64,000 nt of DNA from Mycobacterium sp. GTDB taxonomy: Bacteria > Actinomycetota > Actinomycetes > Mycobacteriales > Mycobacteriaceae. The notes below the pieces were generated by a model. The model saw only the letters and a program-made list of their open reading frames with translations, was not told the origin of the DNA and ran no database searches. How positions within the stretch are numbered: position 1 is the first letter of the stretch; every line of letters begins with the position of its first letter. Where the stretch lies: positions 1-64,000 of the forward strand of contig RXJD01000042.1 in NCBI GenBank assembly GCA_003987775.1. Direction: 5' to 3'. This document shows, piece by piece, positions 38,297 through 51,355 of this stretch. The translations under genes and the position numbers were made by a program.

Positions 38297-39603
38297 GCAC
38301 CGCCCGACTGGTGCGCCCGTTGCTCGCCGCGCTGCTGGTGTCCTACTGCGCAGCACCGCAGGCGCATGCGGTCGCGCCGCCTGCGGTCGACGAGAAGTGG
38401 TTGCCGGCGCCGGCATCACCGTCACCCCCGCAACCCACCGTCCAACGGGAGACGTGCGCCGTGGCCGGTGCGGAACCCGAGGGTGCCGACGCTGCGACAC
38501 AATTCGCGGGGTTCGACCTGCCGCAGATCTGGCAATTCACCCGCGGCGCCGGGCAGCGGGTCGCGGTCATCGACACCGGCGTGCACCGGCATCCACGACT
38601 GAAGGATGTCATCGCCGGTGGTGATTACGTAGCCACCGGCGACGGCGCCCAGGACTGCGACGCCCACGGCACACTGGTGGCCGGAATAGTGGCCGCAACA
38701 ACCGATCCCGCCTTCACCGGGATCGCACCCGACGTCACGGTGATCGGCATCCGCCAGTCCAGCGCCAAATTCGCGCCGGCCGCCGGCCGGTCCGGCGAGG
38801 GTGTCGGCGACGTGGCAACCCTGGCCCGCGCGGTACGCACCGCCGCCGACCTCGGCGCCACGGTCATCAACATCTCGTCGGTCGCCTGCGCCCCGGTAGA
38901 CCGGGCACCGGATGATCGCGCGCTGGGCGCCGCACTTGCCTACGCGGTGGATGTCAAGAACGCCGTCGTGGTGGCCGCGGCCGGGAACACCGGCGGTATG
39001 ACGCAGTGCCCGCCCCAACCGGCCGGCGTCACCCGGGACACCGTCGCGGTGGTGGTCAGCCCCGCCTGGTACGACGATTACGTCCTGACCGTCGGTTCGG
39101 TTGATTCCCATGGCAATCCGTCATCCTTCACGCTTCCCGGGCCCTGGGTGGATGTCGCGGCGACCGGTGAGGGCGTGACATCGCTCGACCCGGACGGTGA
39201 CGGACTGGCCAACCGGGTCAACGACAAGCCGATCTCCGGCACCAGCTACGCAACTCCGGTCGTCAGCGGACTGGCCGCCCTGATCCGGGCGCGATTTCCG
39301 GAGTGGACCGCCCGCCAGGTGATGCAGCGCATCGAGGCGACCGCGCACCATCCGCCGGCCGGATGGGACCCTTGGGTGGGCAACGGCACCGTCGACCCGC
39401 TGGCGGCGGTCACCACCGACATCCCTACGGCGGACGCTGCCGGCCCCAAACCACTGGCCGTCTCGTCACCTGCCGCGAACCCCGACACGCACAACCGGTC
39501 CCGCACGCTGACCGGCGCCGCGCTCTGCCTGGTTCTGCTTGTTGCCGCGCTCGGGACGCGTCGCCGGTCACGGCCCCGTCGCGACAGTGTCGCGGACGAC
39601 TGA
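38293..39603 (+). CDS. mycP4: Mycosin protease MycP4 (ESX-4)
   Basis: A 436-residue subtilisin-family serine protease with a signal peptide (cleavage near QAHA, residue 26), catalytic Asp94 (VIDTGVH), His125 (DAHGTLVAGI), oxyanion Asn232 (AAAGNTGG) and Ser318 (GTSYATP), and a C-terminal membrane anchor (LTGAALCLVLLVAAL) with a basic cytoplasmic tail. Mycosins stabilise and cap the ESX complex. The last 36 bases overlap the convergent eccB4. Confidence 0.96.
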   Translation: MSTARLVRPLLAALLVSYCAAPQAHAVAPPAVDEKWLPAPASPSPPQPTVQRETCAVAGAEPEGADAATQFAGFDLPQIWQFTRGAGQRVAVIDTGVHRHPRLKDVIAGGDYVATGDGAQDCDAHGTLVAGIVAATTDPAFTGIAPDVTVIGIRQSSAKFAPAAGRSGEGVGDVATLARAVRTAADLGATVINISSVACAPVDRAPDDRALGAALAYAVDVKNAVVVAAAGNTGGMTQCPPQPAGVTRDTVAVVVSPAWYDDYVLTVGSVDSHGNPSSFTLPGPWVDVAATGEGVTSLDPDGDGLANRVNDKPISGTSYATPVVSGLAALIRARFPEWTARQVMQRIEATAHHPPAGWDPWVGNGTVDPLAAVTTDIPTADAAGPKPLAVSSPAANPDTHNRSRTLTGAALCLVLLVAALGTRRRSRPRRDSVADD

Positions 39604-40938
39604 CGCCTGCTCCCGGCTCAACTCCGGCCCGCACGGCAACGCGGCGAGCACTGGCCACGGCGCCGGCACCGGCCGAGCCGGCAGTCCGAGGAGGCGAGCC
39701 GCTTCGTCGTCGTGGATCGCGAAGCGCACTCCGGTGTCGGTCACCAGGTAGCGCGTGTCGACCCGGGTTCGGTTGCCGACCTGGCTTTGAGTTGCGACGT
39801 AGGCGCTGTGGCCCGCGGCGATGGAGAACCTGTCCACCGACGGCCCGCGCCCGTCGGCTTGCGCCAGAGCCACCGGCGCCGCGGCCGGCGCACGCTGGGT
39901 GGCCAGGAATTCGATGGCCGGCGGACCTGACGCGGTGGGCTCCCACACCGCGCACCACGTGGCACCACCGGGATCCGCCGGGACCTGGTCGGGGATCGCC
40001 GAGACCGGCAATGAGTCGACGTTGGGAGCCGCACGCAGCAGGCCGGGTGCGACGGTGGTGACGTCGGCCGAGCCGGTAAACCGAAGCATGTCCGCGACGA
40101 CCGGGCTGATTCGCTGTACTCCGGCGGTCAGCACAACGTAGAACTCCTCGCCCGCGGCCCGTGTGATTCGCAGCACATCGCCCACCCGGAATCCCGGCAA
40201 CCAGCCGCCTGCCGGCGCGCCCGCGTTACGGATGCGGGGAACCGTGACGGGCGGCGCCTCCGGTACCGCGTTCAGTAAAGTCTGGGAGACCAGATGCGGG
40301 GCGCGGCCCTGCAACCTCAGTGCGCGCACCGCGGCCCGATCGGCCAGGTCCACCAGCGCGCGCCGCCCGTGGTACAGCAGGTAGGCCGGCGCGCCCGTTC
40401 CGGCGGCGACCAGCAGCGCCTGCCCGGCATTCACGCGGCCGACCGGCAGATCCGCGCCCAGCAGGACCGTCGTTCCCTCGTCTGCCTCGGCGTCACACAC
40501 CGTCCATACCGACTGCTGCGCTGGCAACGCCGGGACGATCAGTTGTGGCGCACCCGGAATGCCCAGCAGCGGGCCGCGTTTGGTGCGGGCCAGCACCGCC
40601 TCGGGTACCGGCAGCGGATTGGCATCGGCCGTCGCGATCAGGCGCGCCGATGCCAGATTGAGCACCGGGTGCCAGGTGTCGCCCACCTTCACATACAGCG
40701 CCCCGGACGTCTGACCCATCGCGATGCGCGCGTCGCCCAGACCCGGCTGCGGCCACAGCCGGCTCAGCAACACGCAGCCCGCCAGGGCGATGACGGTCAG
40801 CACACAACCGATCGCCAGCGAACCCCGCGCCGGTCCGGCGGGTGAGTCGTCGCCGGGGCTCAGCAATGCGCGCTCGAGGCGCCGCAACTGACAGCGGTAG
40901 CCGCTGACGTGCAGCCAGCTCACCGCCTGCCGAGGCAC
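39568..40938 (-). CDS. eccB4: ESX-4 core protein EccB4
   Basis: The 456-residue protein has a short cytoplasmic N-terminus (SWLHVSGYRCQLRRLERALL), one membrane helix (LAIGCVLTVIALAGCVLLS) and a large periplasmic domain with the EccB repeats (GALYVKVGDTWHPVLNLASARLI, TKRGPLLGIPGAPQ). The C-terminus RDTVATGP matches the family. GTG at 40938, preceded by GGGGGA, begins the conserved part; an upstream start at 40986 would add 16 residues. Transcribed opposite to mycP4. Confidence 0.95.
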   Translation of the reverse strand: MPRQAVSWLHVSGYRCQLRRLERALLSPGDDSPAGPARGSLAIGCVLTVIALAGCVLLSRLWPQPGLGDARIAMGQTSGALYVKVGDTWHPVLNLASARLIATADANPLPVPEAVLARTKRGPLLGIPGAPQLIVPALPAQQSVWTVCDAEADEGTTVLLGADLPVGRVNAGQALLVAAGTGAPAYLLYHGRRALVDLADRAAVRALRLQGRAPHLVSQTLLNAVPEAPPVTVPRIRNAGAPAGGWLPGFRVGDVLRITRAAGEEFYVVLTAGVQRISPVVADMLRFTGSADVTTVAPGLLRAAPNVDSLPVSAIPDQVPADPGGATWCAVWEPTASGPPAIEFLATQRAPAAAPVALAQADGRGPSVDRFSIAAGHSAYVATQSQVGNRTRVDTRYLVTDTGVRFAIHDDEAARLLGLPARPVPAPWPVLAALPCGPELSREQASVVRDTVATGP

Positions 40939-41057
40939 CTGTCCCCCATCTTCTCGCCCGATTCGCCCGCTACGGTAGGCCGCCAAGCGGCGGTGTTTAC
41001 ACGTTCATCCACAGCTGCGGAGGTTTTGCTCCGGCGCTCCGCGGGTAAAATTTCGGC

Positions 41058-41876
41058 GTGTATCAGCACTTCATTCGCCTTGCCGGTCGGGCCGGTGTAG
41101 GCCTCGCAGCCCTGTCCGCCGCTGTCCTGCCGGTCAGTCCGCTTGCCGCCGCACCATCCGCATGGGCAGACGACTGCCCTGACGCCGAGGTGGTCTTCGC
41201 CCGGGGAACCAATGAGGCACCCGGCCTGGGACGGGTCGGCGATGCGTTCGTGGACTCGCTGCGCGAACAAACCAGCGGCCTGAACATCCGGACCTACGGC
41301 GTGAACTATGCGGCCAGCAAGTTGCAGCTGCACGGCGGCGACGGGGCCAACGACGTGATTTCCCACGTGAAGTCGACGGTGTCCGCCTGCCCGAACACCA
41401 AGATCGTGTTGGGTGGCTACTCACAGGGCGCGTCGGTGATGGACATCGTGGCCGGAGTTCCGATCGGCGGCATCAGCTGGGGCAGTTCACTGCCGCCCGA
41501 GTACGTCGGCAACATCGCTGCGGTCGTCACCTTCGGCGACATCGCCGACCGGGCGGGCGGCTCGCTGCCCACCAAGAGCACCCTTCTGGGGTCCAAAGCC
41601 GTCGACTACTGCAATCCGCAGGACCCGATCTGCCATGCGGGCTCCGGTAACGAGTGGAGCGGGCACACCGAGGGGTACGTGCCCTTCTACACGACGCAGG
41701 GCGCCGCTTTCGCTGCACCGAAGATCATGAACGGTGTCCCGCACATGCCCGGACAGCTCCCAACGCCGCTGGTTCCCCAGATCCCTGGCACAGTGCCGCA
41801 GAATCCCGCGCTCGCCCCGCAGGTGCCCGGCACGCCCAGCGCCCCTGTCCAGCAGCCCGTCGTTCAGGTGCACTGA
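41058..41876 (+). CDS. cut3: Cutinase-like secreted esterase
   Basis: A 272-residue secreted cutinase: signal peptide to about ADD (residue 39), oxyanion region [14 protein letters not shown], nucleophile GGYSQGAS, catalytic Asp in CNPQDPICH and His in [11 protein letters not shown]. The C-terminus is a Pro-rich tail of [11 protein letters not shown] units. Four cysteines can pair. Mycobacterial cutinase-like proteins act as esterases or phospholipases. It and the next gene form a tandem pair beside eccB4, as in other mycobacteria. Confidence 0.93.
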   Translation: MYQHFIRLAGRAGVGLAALSAAVLPVSPLAAAPSAWADDCPDAEVVFARGTNEAPGLGRVGDAFVDSLREQTSGLNIRTYGVNYAASKLQLHGGDGANDVISHVKSTVSACPNTKIVLGGYSQGASVMDIVAGVPIGGISWGSSLPPEYVGNIAAVVTFGDIADRAGGSLPTKSTLLGSKAVDYCNPQDPICHAGSGNEWSGHTEGYVPFYTTQGAAFAAPKIMNGVPHMPGQLPTPLVPQIPGTVPQNPALAPQVPGTPSAPVQQPVVQVH

Positions 41877-41906
41877 CGCACTGTCAATAACGCCTAACAT
41901 TGGGGC

Positions 41907-42545
41907 ATGAGATGTGCCCCCCTGGGTCGGTTGGCGGCCGCCGCACTCGCGGCGGCCGCACTCTTGCTCGCCCCTCCACTGGCACCGCCGGCGAAGGCGG
42001 CCTGCCCGGATGTCGAGGTGATCTTCGCCCGCGGCACCGGCGAACCACCCGGTCTCGGCAGGGTGGGCAACGCCCTGGTCGGGACACTGCGCCAGCAGAC
42101 CGGTCGCAACATCGGCGCCTACGGCGTGAACTACCCGGCCAGTAAAGACTTCCTCGCCGCCACCGACGGCGCGAACGACGCCAGCGACCACGTCCAGCAG
42201 ATGGCCAACGCCTGCCCCGACACGAGGCTGGTGCTCGGTGGCTACTCCCAGGGCGCCGCGGTCATCGACATCGTCACCGCCGCACCGCTGCCCGGCCTCG
42301 GTTTCACCGAGCCGCTGCCGCCGGAAGCGGCCGACCACGTCTCGGCGGTCACTCTGTTCGGCAATCCGTCCGGCCGGGCCGGCGGCTTGTTGACCGCTTT
42401 GAGCCCGCAGTTCGGCGGCAAGATCCTCAACCTGTGCAATGAGGGTGACCCCATCTGCTCAGACGGCAACCTGTGGAAAGCGCACCTGGGCTACGTGCCC
42501 GGCCTGACGAACGAGGCCGCAAACTTCGTGGCGGGCAAACTCTAA
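41907..42545 (+). CDS. cut4: Cutinase-like secreted esterase, second copy
   Basis: The 212-residue paralogue of the preceding gene, without the Pro-rich tail. Signal peptide to about AKA (residue 31), [17 protein letters not shown], nucleophile GGYSQGAA, Asp in [10 protein letters not shown] and His in KAHLGYVPG. Its stop overlaps the convergent truA stop by three bases. Substrate not determined. Confidence 0.93.
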   Translation: MRCAPLGRLAAAALAAAALLLAPPLAPPAKAACPDVEVIFARGTGEPPGLGRVGNALVGTLRQQTGRNIGAYGVNYPASKDFLAATDGANDASDHVQQMANACPDTRLVLGGYSQGAAVIDIVTAAPLPGLGFTEPLPPEAADHVSAVTLFGNPSGRAGGLLTALSPQFGGKILNLCNEGDPICSDGNLWKAHLGYVPGLTNEAANFVAGKL

Positions 42546-43387
42546 CGGGGCGAACGGATGTCGCGGGTGATCAGGTTCCGGGCGGCTAGCTGGTCATCCG
42601 GCGGGTAGTCCACTCCGACCAGGGTCAGACCTTGCGGTGGAGCAGCCGCGAAATCACTGGACCGGCTTGTCGCACTGAGGAGTTCACCACACCACCGCGG
42701 CTCTCGCCGATGCTCGCCGACGGCCAGCAGGGCACCGACCAGGGAGCGGACCATGGACCAGCAGAACGCGTCGGCGCTCACCTGCGCGGTGACCAGATCC
42801 CCGTCGCGCGTCCAGTCGAGGCGTTGCAGCTCGCGGATGGTGGTCGCGCCTTCCCGGTGCCGGCAGAAGGCGGCGAAGTCGTGCAGGCCCAGCAGTTCTC
42901 GTGATGCGCTGGTCATGGCATCGAGGTCCAGCGCACGCGGCCAGGCGGTGACGAACCGCGCCTGCTGCGGCATCACGCCGTAGGGTGCCGTGGACAGCCG
43001 GTACACGTAGTGCCGCCGCAGCGCGGAAAATCGTGCGTCGAAACCCGTTGGTGCTCGGGCGATCTCGACGACCCGGACGTCGGCCGGGAGAAACCTGCCG
43101 AGCCGGCGCACCAGCGATCCGAACTCGGGATCGCCGGCGCGGTCAGAGCGCGAGTATGCGTGCGGCACAGCCTCGACGGGGACATCGACATGGGCGACCT
43201 GCGCGGTGGCGTGGACACCCGCGTCGGTGCGTCCGGCCGCGCGCAGGCGTACCGGCGCGCGGAACACGGTCGTCAGCGCCTCGTCGAGTACGCCGGCGAC
43301 CGTGCGTTGCCCGGCTTGCGTCGCCCAGCCCGCGAAATCTGTTCCGTCGTAGGCGATATCGAGCCGCAGACGGACGACCTCACTAAT
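42542..43387 (-). CDS. truA: tRNA pseudouridine(38-40) synthase TruA, start uncertain
   Basis: The protein converts U38-40 of tRNA anticodon stems. The catalytic aspartate is in [38 protein letters not shown] and [13 protein letters not shown] are family blocks. The conserved N-terminus reads [15 protein letters not shown] and extends to about 43387, but that frame has no ATG, GTG or TTG before GTG 43267, which would delete the first strand. ATT at 43387, with GAGG nine bases upstream, is the best start (281 residues). A GTG at 43383, overlapping the rplQ stop as TAGTG, is out of frame by one base. Confidence 0.9.
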   Translation of the reverse strand: MSEVVRLRLDIAYDGTDFAGWATQAGQRTVAGVLDEALTTVFRAPVRLRAAGRTDAGVHATAQVAHVDVPVEAVPHAYSRSDRAGDPEFGSLVRRLGRFLPADVRVVEIARAPTGFDARFSALRRHYVYRLSTAPYGVMPQQARFVTAWPRALDLDAMTSASRELLGLHDFAAFCRHREGATTIRELQRLDWTRDGDLVTAQVSADAFCWSMVRSLVGALLAVGEHRREPRWCGELLSATSRSSDFAAAPPQGLTLVGVDYPPDDQLAARNLITRDIRSPR

Positions 43388-43988
43388 TCTCGGGAGCCTC
43401 GTCAGCCTCGGTCTCGGTGGCCTCGCCAGCCGACTCGGTCTCGGCGGCCTCGCCAGCCGGCTCGGTCTCGGTGGCCGACTCGGTCTCGGCGGCCTCAGTG
43501 GCCTCCTCGGCGGTCGGGCCGACGGCCTCTTCCGGCTCCACCGCGGCCTGCGGTGCGGCCGCAGCGGCCACCGGTGCCGCCTTCTTGGACGCGCCGACCC
43601 GGCGGGCCCGGTCGGCCTCCGAGGTCACCGTCTTCTCCCGCACCAGCTCGATCACGGCCATGGGGGCGTTGTCGCCCTTACGGTTCTCGACCTTGATGAT
43701 GCGGGTGTAGCCGCCGTCGCGGTCGGAGAAGAACGGACCGATCTCGGCGAACAGGGTGTGCACCACGTCCTTGTCGCGGATCTTCTTGAGCACCTCACGC
43801 CGGTTGTGCAGCGTGCCCTTCTTGGCGTGGGTGATCAGCTTCTCCGCGTACGGCCGCAATGCCCGCGCCTTGGGCTCGGTGGTCTTGATCCGGCCGTGCT
43901 CGAACAGCGACGTGGCCAGGTTGGCCAGAATCGCCTTCTGGTGCGAGGACGACCCGCCGAGGCGGGGACCCTTGGTGGGCTTGGGCAT
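43383..43988 (-). CDS. rplQ: 50S ribosomal protein L17 with acidic tail
   Basis: The first 120 residues are a standard L17 ([60 protein letters not shown]). It then continues with about 70 residues rich in Ala, Glu and Thr, made of repeated AETES and [10 protein letters not shown] units, typical of mycobacterial L17 but variable in length. Last r-protein of the operon, followed at once by truA. Confidence 0.97.
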   Translation of the reverse strand: MPKPTKGPRLGGSSSHQKAILANLATSLFEHGRIKTTEPKARALRPYAEKLITHAKKGTLHNRREVLKKIRDKDVVHTLFAEIGPFFSDRDGGYTRIIKVENRKGDNAPMAVIELVREKTVTSEADRARRVGASKKAAPVAAAAAPQAAVEPEEAVGPTAEEATEAAETESATETEPAGEAAETESAGEATETEADEAPEN

Positions 43989-44066
43989 TGCGACTGTCTC
44001 CTATGTGGGGCCGACCCCCGTATCAGGTAGGGCCGGGACGAACTCTTGTCAGATTTGTCAGAGCTG

Positions 44067-45793
<1,727 letters not shown>

Positions 45794-45816
45794 TTCTATT
45801 CTCCTCCTAGACCCTG

Positions 45817-46230
45817 CTAGACCCTGCGTCGCTTGGGCGGACGGACGCCGTTATGCGGCTGGGGAGTGACGTCAGAGATCGCGCCGACCTCCAGGCCGGC
45901 GGCCTGCAGCGAACGGATCGCGGTCTCGCGGCCCGAGCCCGGGCCCTTGACGAAGACGTCGACCTTCTTCACGCCGTGCTCCTGCGCCTTGCGGGCGGCG
46001 TTCTCCGCTGCCAGCTGAGCAGCGAACGGGGTGGACTTGCGGGAGCCCTTGAACCCGACGTGACCCGACGATGCCCAGGCAATGACGTTGCCCTGCGGGT
46101 CGGTGATGGTCACGATCGTGTTGTTGAAGGTGCTCTTGATGTGGGCGGCGCCGTGCGGGACGTTCTTCTTTTCCCTGCGGCGGGTCTTCTGGCCCTTCTT
46201 GGGCCCCCCACTTGCTTTCTTCGGAGGCAT
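45817..46230 (-). CDS. rpsK: 30S ribosomal protein S11
   Basis: A 137-residue S11 ([56 protein letters not shown]) with the basic mycobacterial N-terminus [19 protein letters not shown]. It starts three bases after the rpsM stop. Confidence 0.98.
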   Translation of the reverse strand: MPPKKASGGPKKGQKTRRREKKNVPHGAAHIKSTFNNTIVTITDPQGNVIAWASSGHVGFKGSRKSTPFAAQLAAENAARKAQEHGVKKVDVFVKGPGSGRETAIRSLQAAGLEVGAISDVTPQPHNGVRPPKRRRV

Positions 46231-46233
46231 CGG

Positions 46234-46608
46234 TTACCTGGCCTTCTTCTTGCCGGCGATGGTGCGCTTGGGGCCTTTACGGGTCCGCGCATTGGTCTTG
46301 GTCCGCTGGCCGCGCACGGGCAGGCCGCGACGGTGCCGCAGCCCCTGGTAGCAGCCGATCTCGATCTTGCGACGAATGTCGGCCTGCACCTCACGGCGCA
46401 GGTCACCCTCGACCTTCAGGTTCGCTTCGATGTAGTCACGCAAATGGGTCAGCTGGTCGTCGGTCAGGTCCTTGGTGCGCAGGTCCTTGTCGATGCCAGT
46501 GGCCGCCAGAATCTCGTTCGAACGGGTGCGGCCGATGCCGAAGATGTACGTCAGCGCGATCTCCATGCGCTTATCGCGCGGCAGATCGACGCCTACTAGT
46601 CGAGCCAT
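46234..46608 (-). CDS. rpsM: 30S ribosomal protein S13
   Basis: A 124-residue S13 ([56 protein letters not shown]) with a basic tail contacting the P-site. A 180-base gap with two hairpins separates it from rpmJ. Confidence 0.98.
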   Translation of the reverse strand: MARLVGVDLPRDKRMEIALTYIFGIGRTRSNEILAATGIDKDLRTKDLTDDQLTHLRDYIEANLKVEGDLRREVQADIRRKIEIGCYQGLRHRRGLPVRGQRTKTNARTRKGPKRTIAGKKKAR

Positions 46609-46703
46609 AGGTGGCGTTTCCTCTTTCTCAGCGGAGGTCTTTTCCCAGTCCGTTCCCGCCCCCCGAAGGATTTGAGCGGGGCCCGGCCTCCGTCCGGACG
46701 TGT

Positions 46704-46724
46704 CTGAGCGGCGTATCCGCTCAG
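46704..46724. other. Hairpin 1 in the rpmJ-rpsM gap
   Basis: CTGAGCGG, loop CGTAT, CCGCTCAG: a perfect 8-bp stem with a five-base loop, about 95 bases before rpsM. There is no T-run, so it is likely an RNA regulatory or processing structure. Confidence 0.5.
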
Positions 46725-46756
46725 TGGTGCTGGGAGGTCAGCATTCAGTTGTGCAG

Positions 46757-46775
46757 GTTGCCGGCGTGCGGCAAC
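46757..46775. other. Hairpin 2 in the rpmJ-rpsM gap
   Basis: GTTGCCG, loop GCGTG, CGGCAAC: a perfect 7-bp stem with a five-base loop, 13 bases after the rpmJ stop. Confidence 0.5.
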
Positions 46776-46788
46776 AGCGGCGTCCGGC

Positions 46789-46902
46789 TCAGCCTTGCCG
46801 CTGCTTGTGGCGCGGGTCCTGGCAGATCACCATGACCCGTCCGTGCCGACGGATCACCCTGCACTTGTCACAGATCGGCTTGACGCTGGGGTTCACCTTC
46901 AC
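46789..46902 (-). CDS. rpmJ: 50S ribosomal protein L36
   Basis: A 37-residue zinc-type L36 ([19 protein letters not shown]) with ligands CxxC at Cys11 and Cys14, then Cys27 and His32 ([13 protein letters not shown]). Starts with GTG at 46902. Zinc-containing (C+) form, used under zinc-replete conditions; paralogous C- forms are encoded elsewhere in many mycobacteria. Confidence 0.97.
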   Translation of the reverse strand: MKVNPSVKPICDKCRVIRRHGRVMVICQDPRHKQRQG

Positions 46903-46957
46903 GGCAGTCTCGGTCCTGTTCTTCTCTGGAGCTACTTCTGTTGGGCGTTGTCAGTTG

Positions 46958-47179
46958 CTACTTGTAGCGGTACACAATGCGGCCCCGGGAGAGGTCGTAA
47001 GGAGACAACTCCACCACCACCCGGTCCTCGGGCAGGATGCGGATGTAGTGCTGCCGCATCTTGCCGCTGATGTGGGCGAGCACCTTGTGGCCGTTTTCCA
47101 GCTCAATGCGAAACATGGCATTGGGCAGGGGTTCGACCACGCGACCCTCGACCTCGATGGCACCGTCCTTCTTGGCCAT
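46958..47179 (-). CDS. infA: Translation initiation factor IF-1
   Basis: The 73-residue S1/OB-fold protein [20 protein letters not shown], with [20 protein letters not shown] and [13 protein letters not shown], binds the ribosomal A-site during initiation. First gene of the operon infA-rpmJ-rpsM-rpsK-rpsD-rpoA-rplQ-truA. Confidence 0.99.
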
Positions 47180-47255
47180 TACTTTTCGGAGATCCTCTAC
47201 TTTTCGTCCGTACCTGGTTTGCGCAGCATTCGTCCGGACTACAAAACGTGAGCCG

Positions 47256-47281
47256 ATTATGGAAATTCCCGAGGGAAATTC
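47256..47281 (-). promoter_or_regulatory. Promoter region of the infA operon with a direct repeat
   Basis: On minus, CATAAT (47261-47256) is a good -10, about 77 bases before infA. GGAAATTC is present twice on plus at 47261-47268 and 47274-47281, 13 bases apart, overlapping the -10 edge and spacer. No strong -35. Confidence 0.45.
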
Positions 47282-47417
47282 AGACAGGGCACGCAAAGAG
47301 TCGGCACGGACGCCGCACCGTTGGTCCACGATACCCGCAGCCCCGCGTTCGACGCAAAAACGCCCGGGTCCCCTGGGCCGAGGAATAGGCGGCGTCGCCC
47401 TGCCGGTTGGTGAAACC

Positions 47418-48260
47418 ATGACCGCTTCTGCTGACAGCAAGCCCGATCTCGGCCGGTTCGGATCGTTCGGACGCGGCGTCACGCCCCAGCAAGCCAAAGA
47501 AATCGAAGCCCTGGGTTACGGGGCGGTCTGGGTGGGCGGCTCGCCGCCCGCGGAACTCGATTGGGTGGAGCCGATCCTGGACGCGACGACAACGTTGCAG
47601 GTGGCGACCGGGATCGTCAACATCTGGACGGCCCCGGCCAAGCCCGTCGCCTCGTCGTTCCACCGGATCGACAGGGCCTATCCCGGCCGTTTCCTGCTCG
47701 GCATCGGCGTCGGTCACCGCGAGGCGGTCAGCGAATACCGCAAGCCGATCGATGCCCTCACCGGGTATCTGGACCAGCTCGACGACTACGGCGTCCCCGC
47801 CAATCGCCGGGTGGTGGCCGCGCTGGGGCCGCGGGTTCTCCAGCTGTCCGCGCAGCGCGGCGCCGGCGCGCACCCGTACCTCACCACCCCCGAACACACG
47901 GCTCAAGCGCGCGAACTGATCGGGCCGTCTGCATTTCTGGCCCCCGAGCACAAGGTCGTGCTGACCACCGACGCAGAGCAGGCCCGCGCCGTCGGGCGCA
48001 AAGCCCTCGGCATTTACCTCAACCTCGCCAACTACCTGAATAACTGGAAGCGGCTGGGTTTCACCGACGACGATCTGGCCAAGCCGGGCAGCGACCGTCT
48101 GGTCGACTCCGTGGTCGCCTACGGAACCACCGACGCCATCGCGGCGCGACTGCGCGAGCACCTCGACGCCGGCGCAGACCACGTGCCCGTACAGGTGCTG
48201 GCCCGCAGCGAGGACCTGGTCCCGGCGCTGGCCGAGTTGGCCGGGGCGCTCGGGCTGTAA
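47418..48260 (+). CDS. LLM-class F420-dependent oxidoreductase, copy 1
   Basis: The 280-residue luciferase-like TIM-barrel protein has [58 protein letters not shown] and [12 protein letters not shown]. It is homologous over its whole length to the next gene. This subfamily (TIGR03620-like) is mycobacterial and predicted to use F420; substrate unknown. It corresponds by position, next to infA, to Rv3463. Confidence 0.88.
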
Positions 48261-48279
48261 ACGGGTATAGGGACCAGCG

Positions 48280-50159
<1,880 letters not shown>

Positions 50160-50160
50160 G

Positions 50161-50769
50161 ATGAAGGTTCGCGAACTCGAGATCCCGGGCGCCTGGGAGA
50201 TCACTCCGACCATCCACGGCGATCCGCGCGGCATGTTCTTCGAATGGCTCACCGACAAAGGTTTCCGCGAGGTCACCGGCCACCGGCTCGATGTGCGGCA
50301 GGCCAACTGCTCGGTGTCCGCGGCCGGGGTGTTGCGCGGCCTGCACTTCGCGCAGTTGCCGCCGAGTCAGGCCAAGTACGTGACCTGTGTGCGGGGTGCG
50401 GTGTTCGACGTCGTGGTCGACATCCGCGAAGGGTCACCGACGTTCGGCCGCTGGGACTCGGTGCTGCTCGACGACCAGGACCGCAGGACCGTTTACATCT
50501 CGGAGGGCCTTGCCCACGGTTTCCTTGCCCTGCAAGACAATTCAACGGTGATGTACCTGTGCTCGGCGGAGTACAACCCGCAGCGCGAGCACACCATCTG
50601 CGCCACCGACCCGGCGATCGGGGTGGACTGGCCGCTGGTTGACGGTGCCCCTCCGAGCCTGTCCGATCGCGACGCCGCGGCACCCAGCTTCGCCGACGTG
50701 CGGGCCTCCGGCCTGCTTCCCACCTGGGAACAGGCCCAGCGATTCGCGGCCGGCTTGCGCGACGATTGA
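50161..50769 (+). CDS. rmlC: dTDP-4-keto-6-deoxyglucose 3,5-epimerase RmlC
   Basis: The 202-residue cupin has the catalytic histidine in VLRGLHFAQLPPSQAKYV, the aspartate region GAVFDVVVDIREGSPTFG, AHGFLAL and the conserved tyrosine in MYLCSAEYNP. It is the third step of rhamnose synthesis. Start ATG 50161. Operon with rmlB; rmlA and rmlD are not in the window. Confidence 0.96.
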   Translation: MKVRELEIPGAWEITPTIHGDPRGMFFEWLTDKGFREVTGHRLDVRQANCSVSAAGVLRGLHFAQLPPSQAKYVTCVRGAVFDVVVDIREGSPTFGRWDSVLLDDQDRRTVYISEGLAHGFLALQDNSTVMYLCSAEYNPQREHTICATDPAIGVDWPLVDGAPPSLSDRDAAAPSFADVRASGLLPTWEQAQRFAAGLRDD

Positions 50770-50854
50770 CGGCTACCTATGCGCAGAGGCAAGCGGCCAT
50801 ACATACTGCTTGTCAGCATCTGCTGTGCGTGCCGATCAATCGAAGGAGACACCC

Positions 50855-51355
50855 GTGAAGCGTGAGCTGTTGGTCGCCCTGAGCGCGACGACCCTCGTCG
50901 TGAGCATGGCCGGATGCTCGAAGGACGAGAAGTCCTCCGGCACTTCTTCCAGCTCGGCCTCCAGCTCGGCGACCTCATCGGCCCCCGCCCCGTCGTCCAG
51001 CCCTGCCGCGGCACCTGCTGCCGCCGGGGAGACGAAGGTCATCATCGGCGGCCTGCCGCAGCCGGTGAGCGGAGCGGTCGTGTGCGAGACGAACCAGGGC
51101 AGATTCTCCATTGCCATCGGCGACATGATGACTGGCGTGATCGTCGGCCTGGAACAGGACGCGTCCGCAGTCCGCAGTGCCGGCCTGGGCACCGTCGACG
51201 GCGTGGTCCTCAGCTTCACCGAAGGCGCTCCCGGCAACAGCGCCAAGGCAACCAAGAACGGCAACAGCTACCAGATCACCGGCACCGCAACGGGTGTGGA
51301 CAACGCGGGACAGCAGGTCAGCAAGACGTTCGAGGTCGACGCCACCTGCCCCTAG
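50855..51355 (+). CDS. lpqH: LpqH-like (19-kDa family) lipoprotein
   Basis: The 166-residue lipoprotein has a lipobox VSMAGC (Cys20 or so), a Ser/Ala/Pro-rich linker ([20 protein letters not shown]) suggestive of O-glycosylation, and a C-terminal domain with a cysteine pair (AVVCETNQG and VDATCP). This is the layout of LpqH-family surface lipoproteins. GTG at 50855 follows AAGGAG by six bases. Its 3' end overlaps a convergent gene by 38 bases. Assigned to the family, not necessarily orthologous to M. tuberculosis LpqH. Confidence 0.8.
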   Translation: MKRELLVALSATTLVVSMAGCSKDEKSSGTSSSSASSSATSSAPAPSSSPAAAPAAAGETKVIIGGLPQPVSGAVVCETNQGRFSIAIGDMMTGVIVGLEQDASAVRSAGLGTVDGVVLSFTEGAPGNSAKATKNGNSYQITGTATGVDNAGQQVSKTFEVDATCP

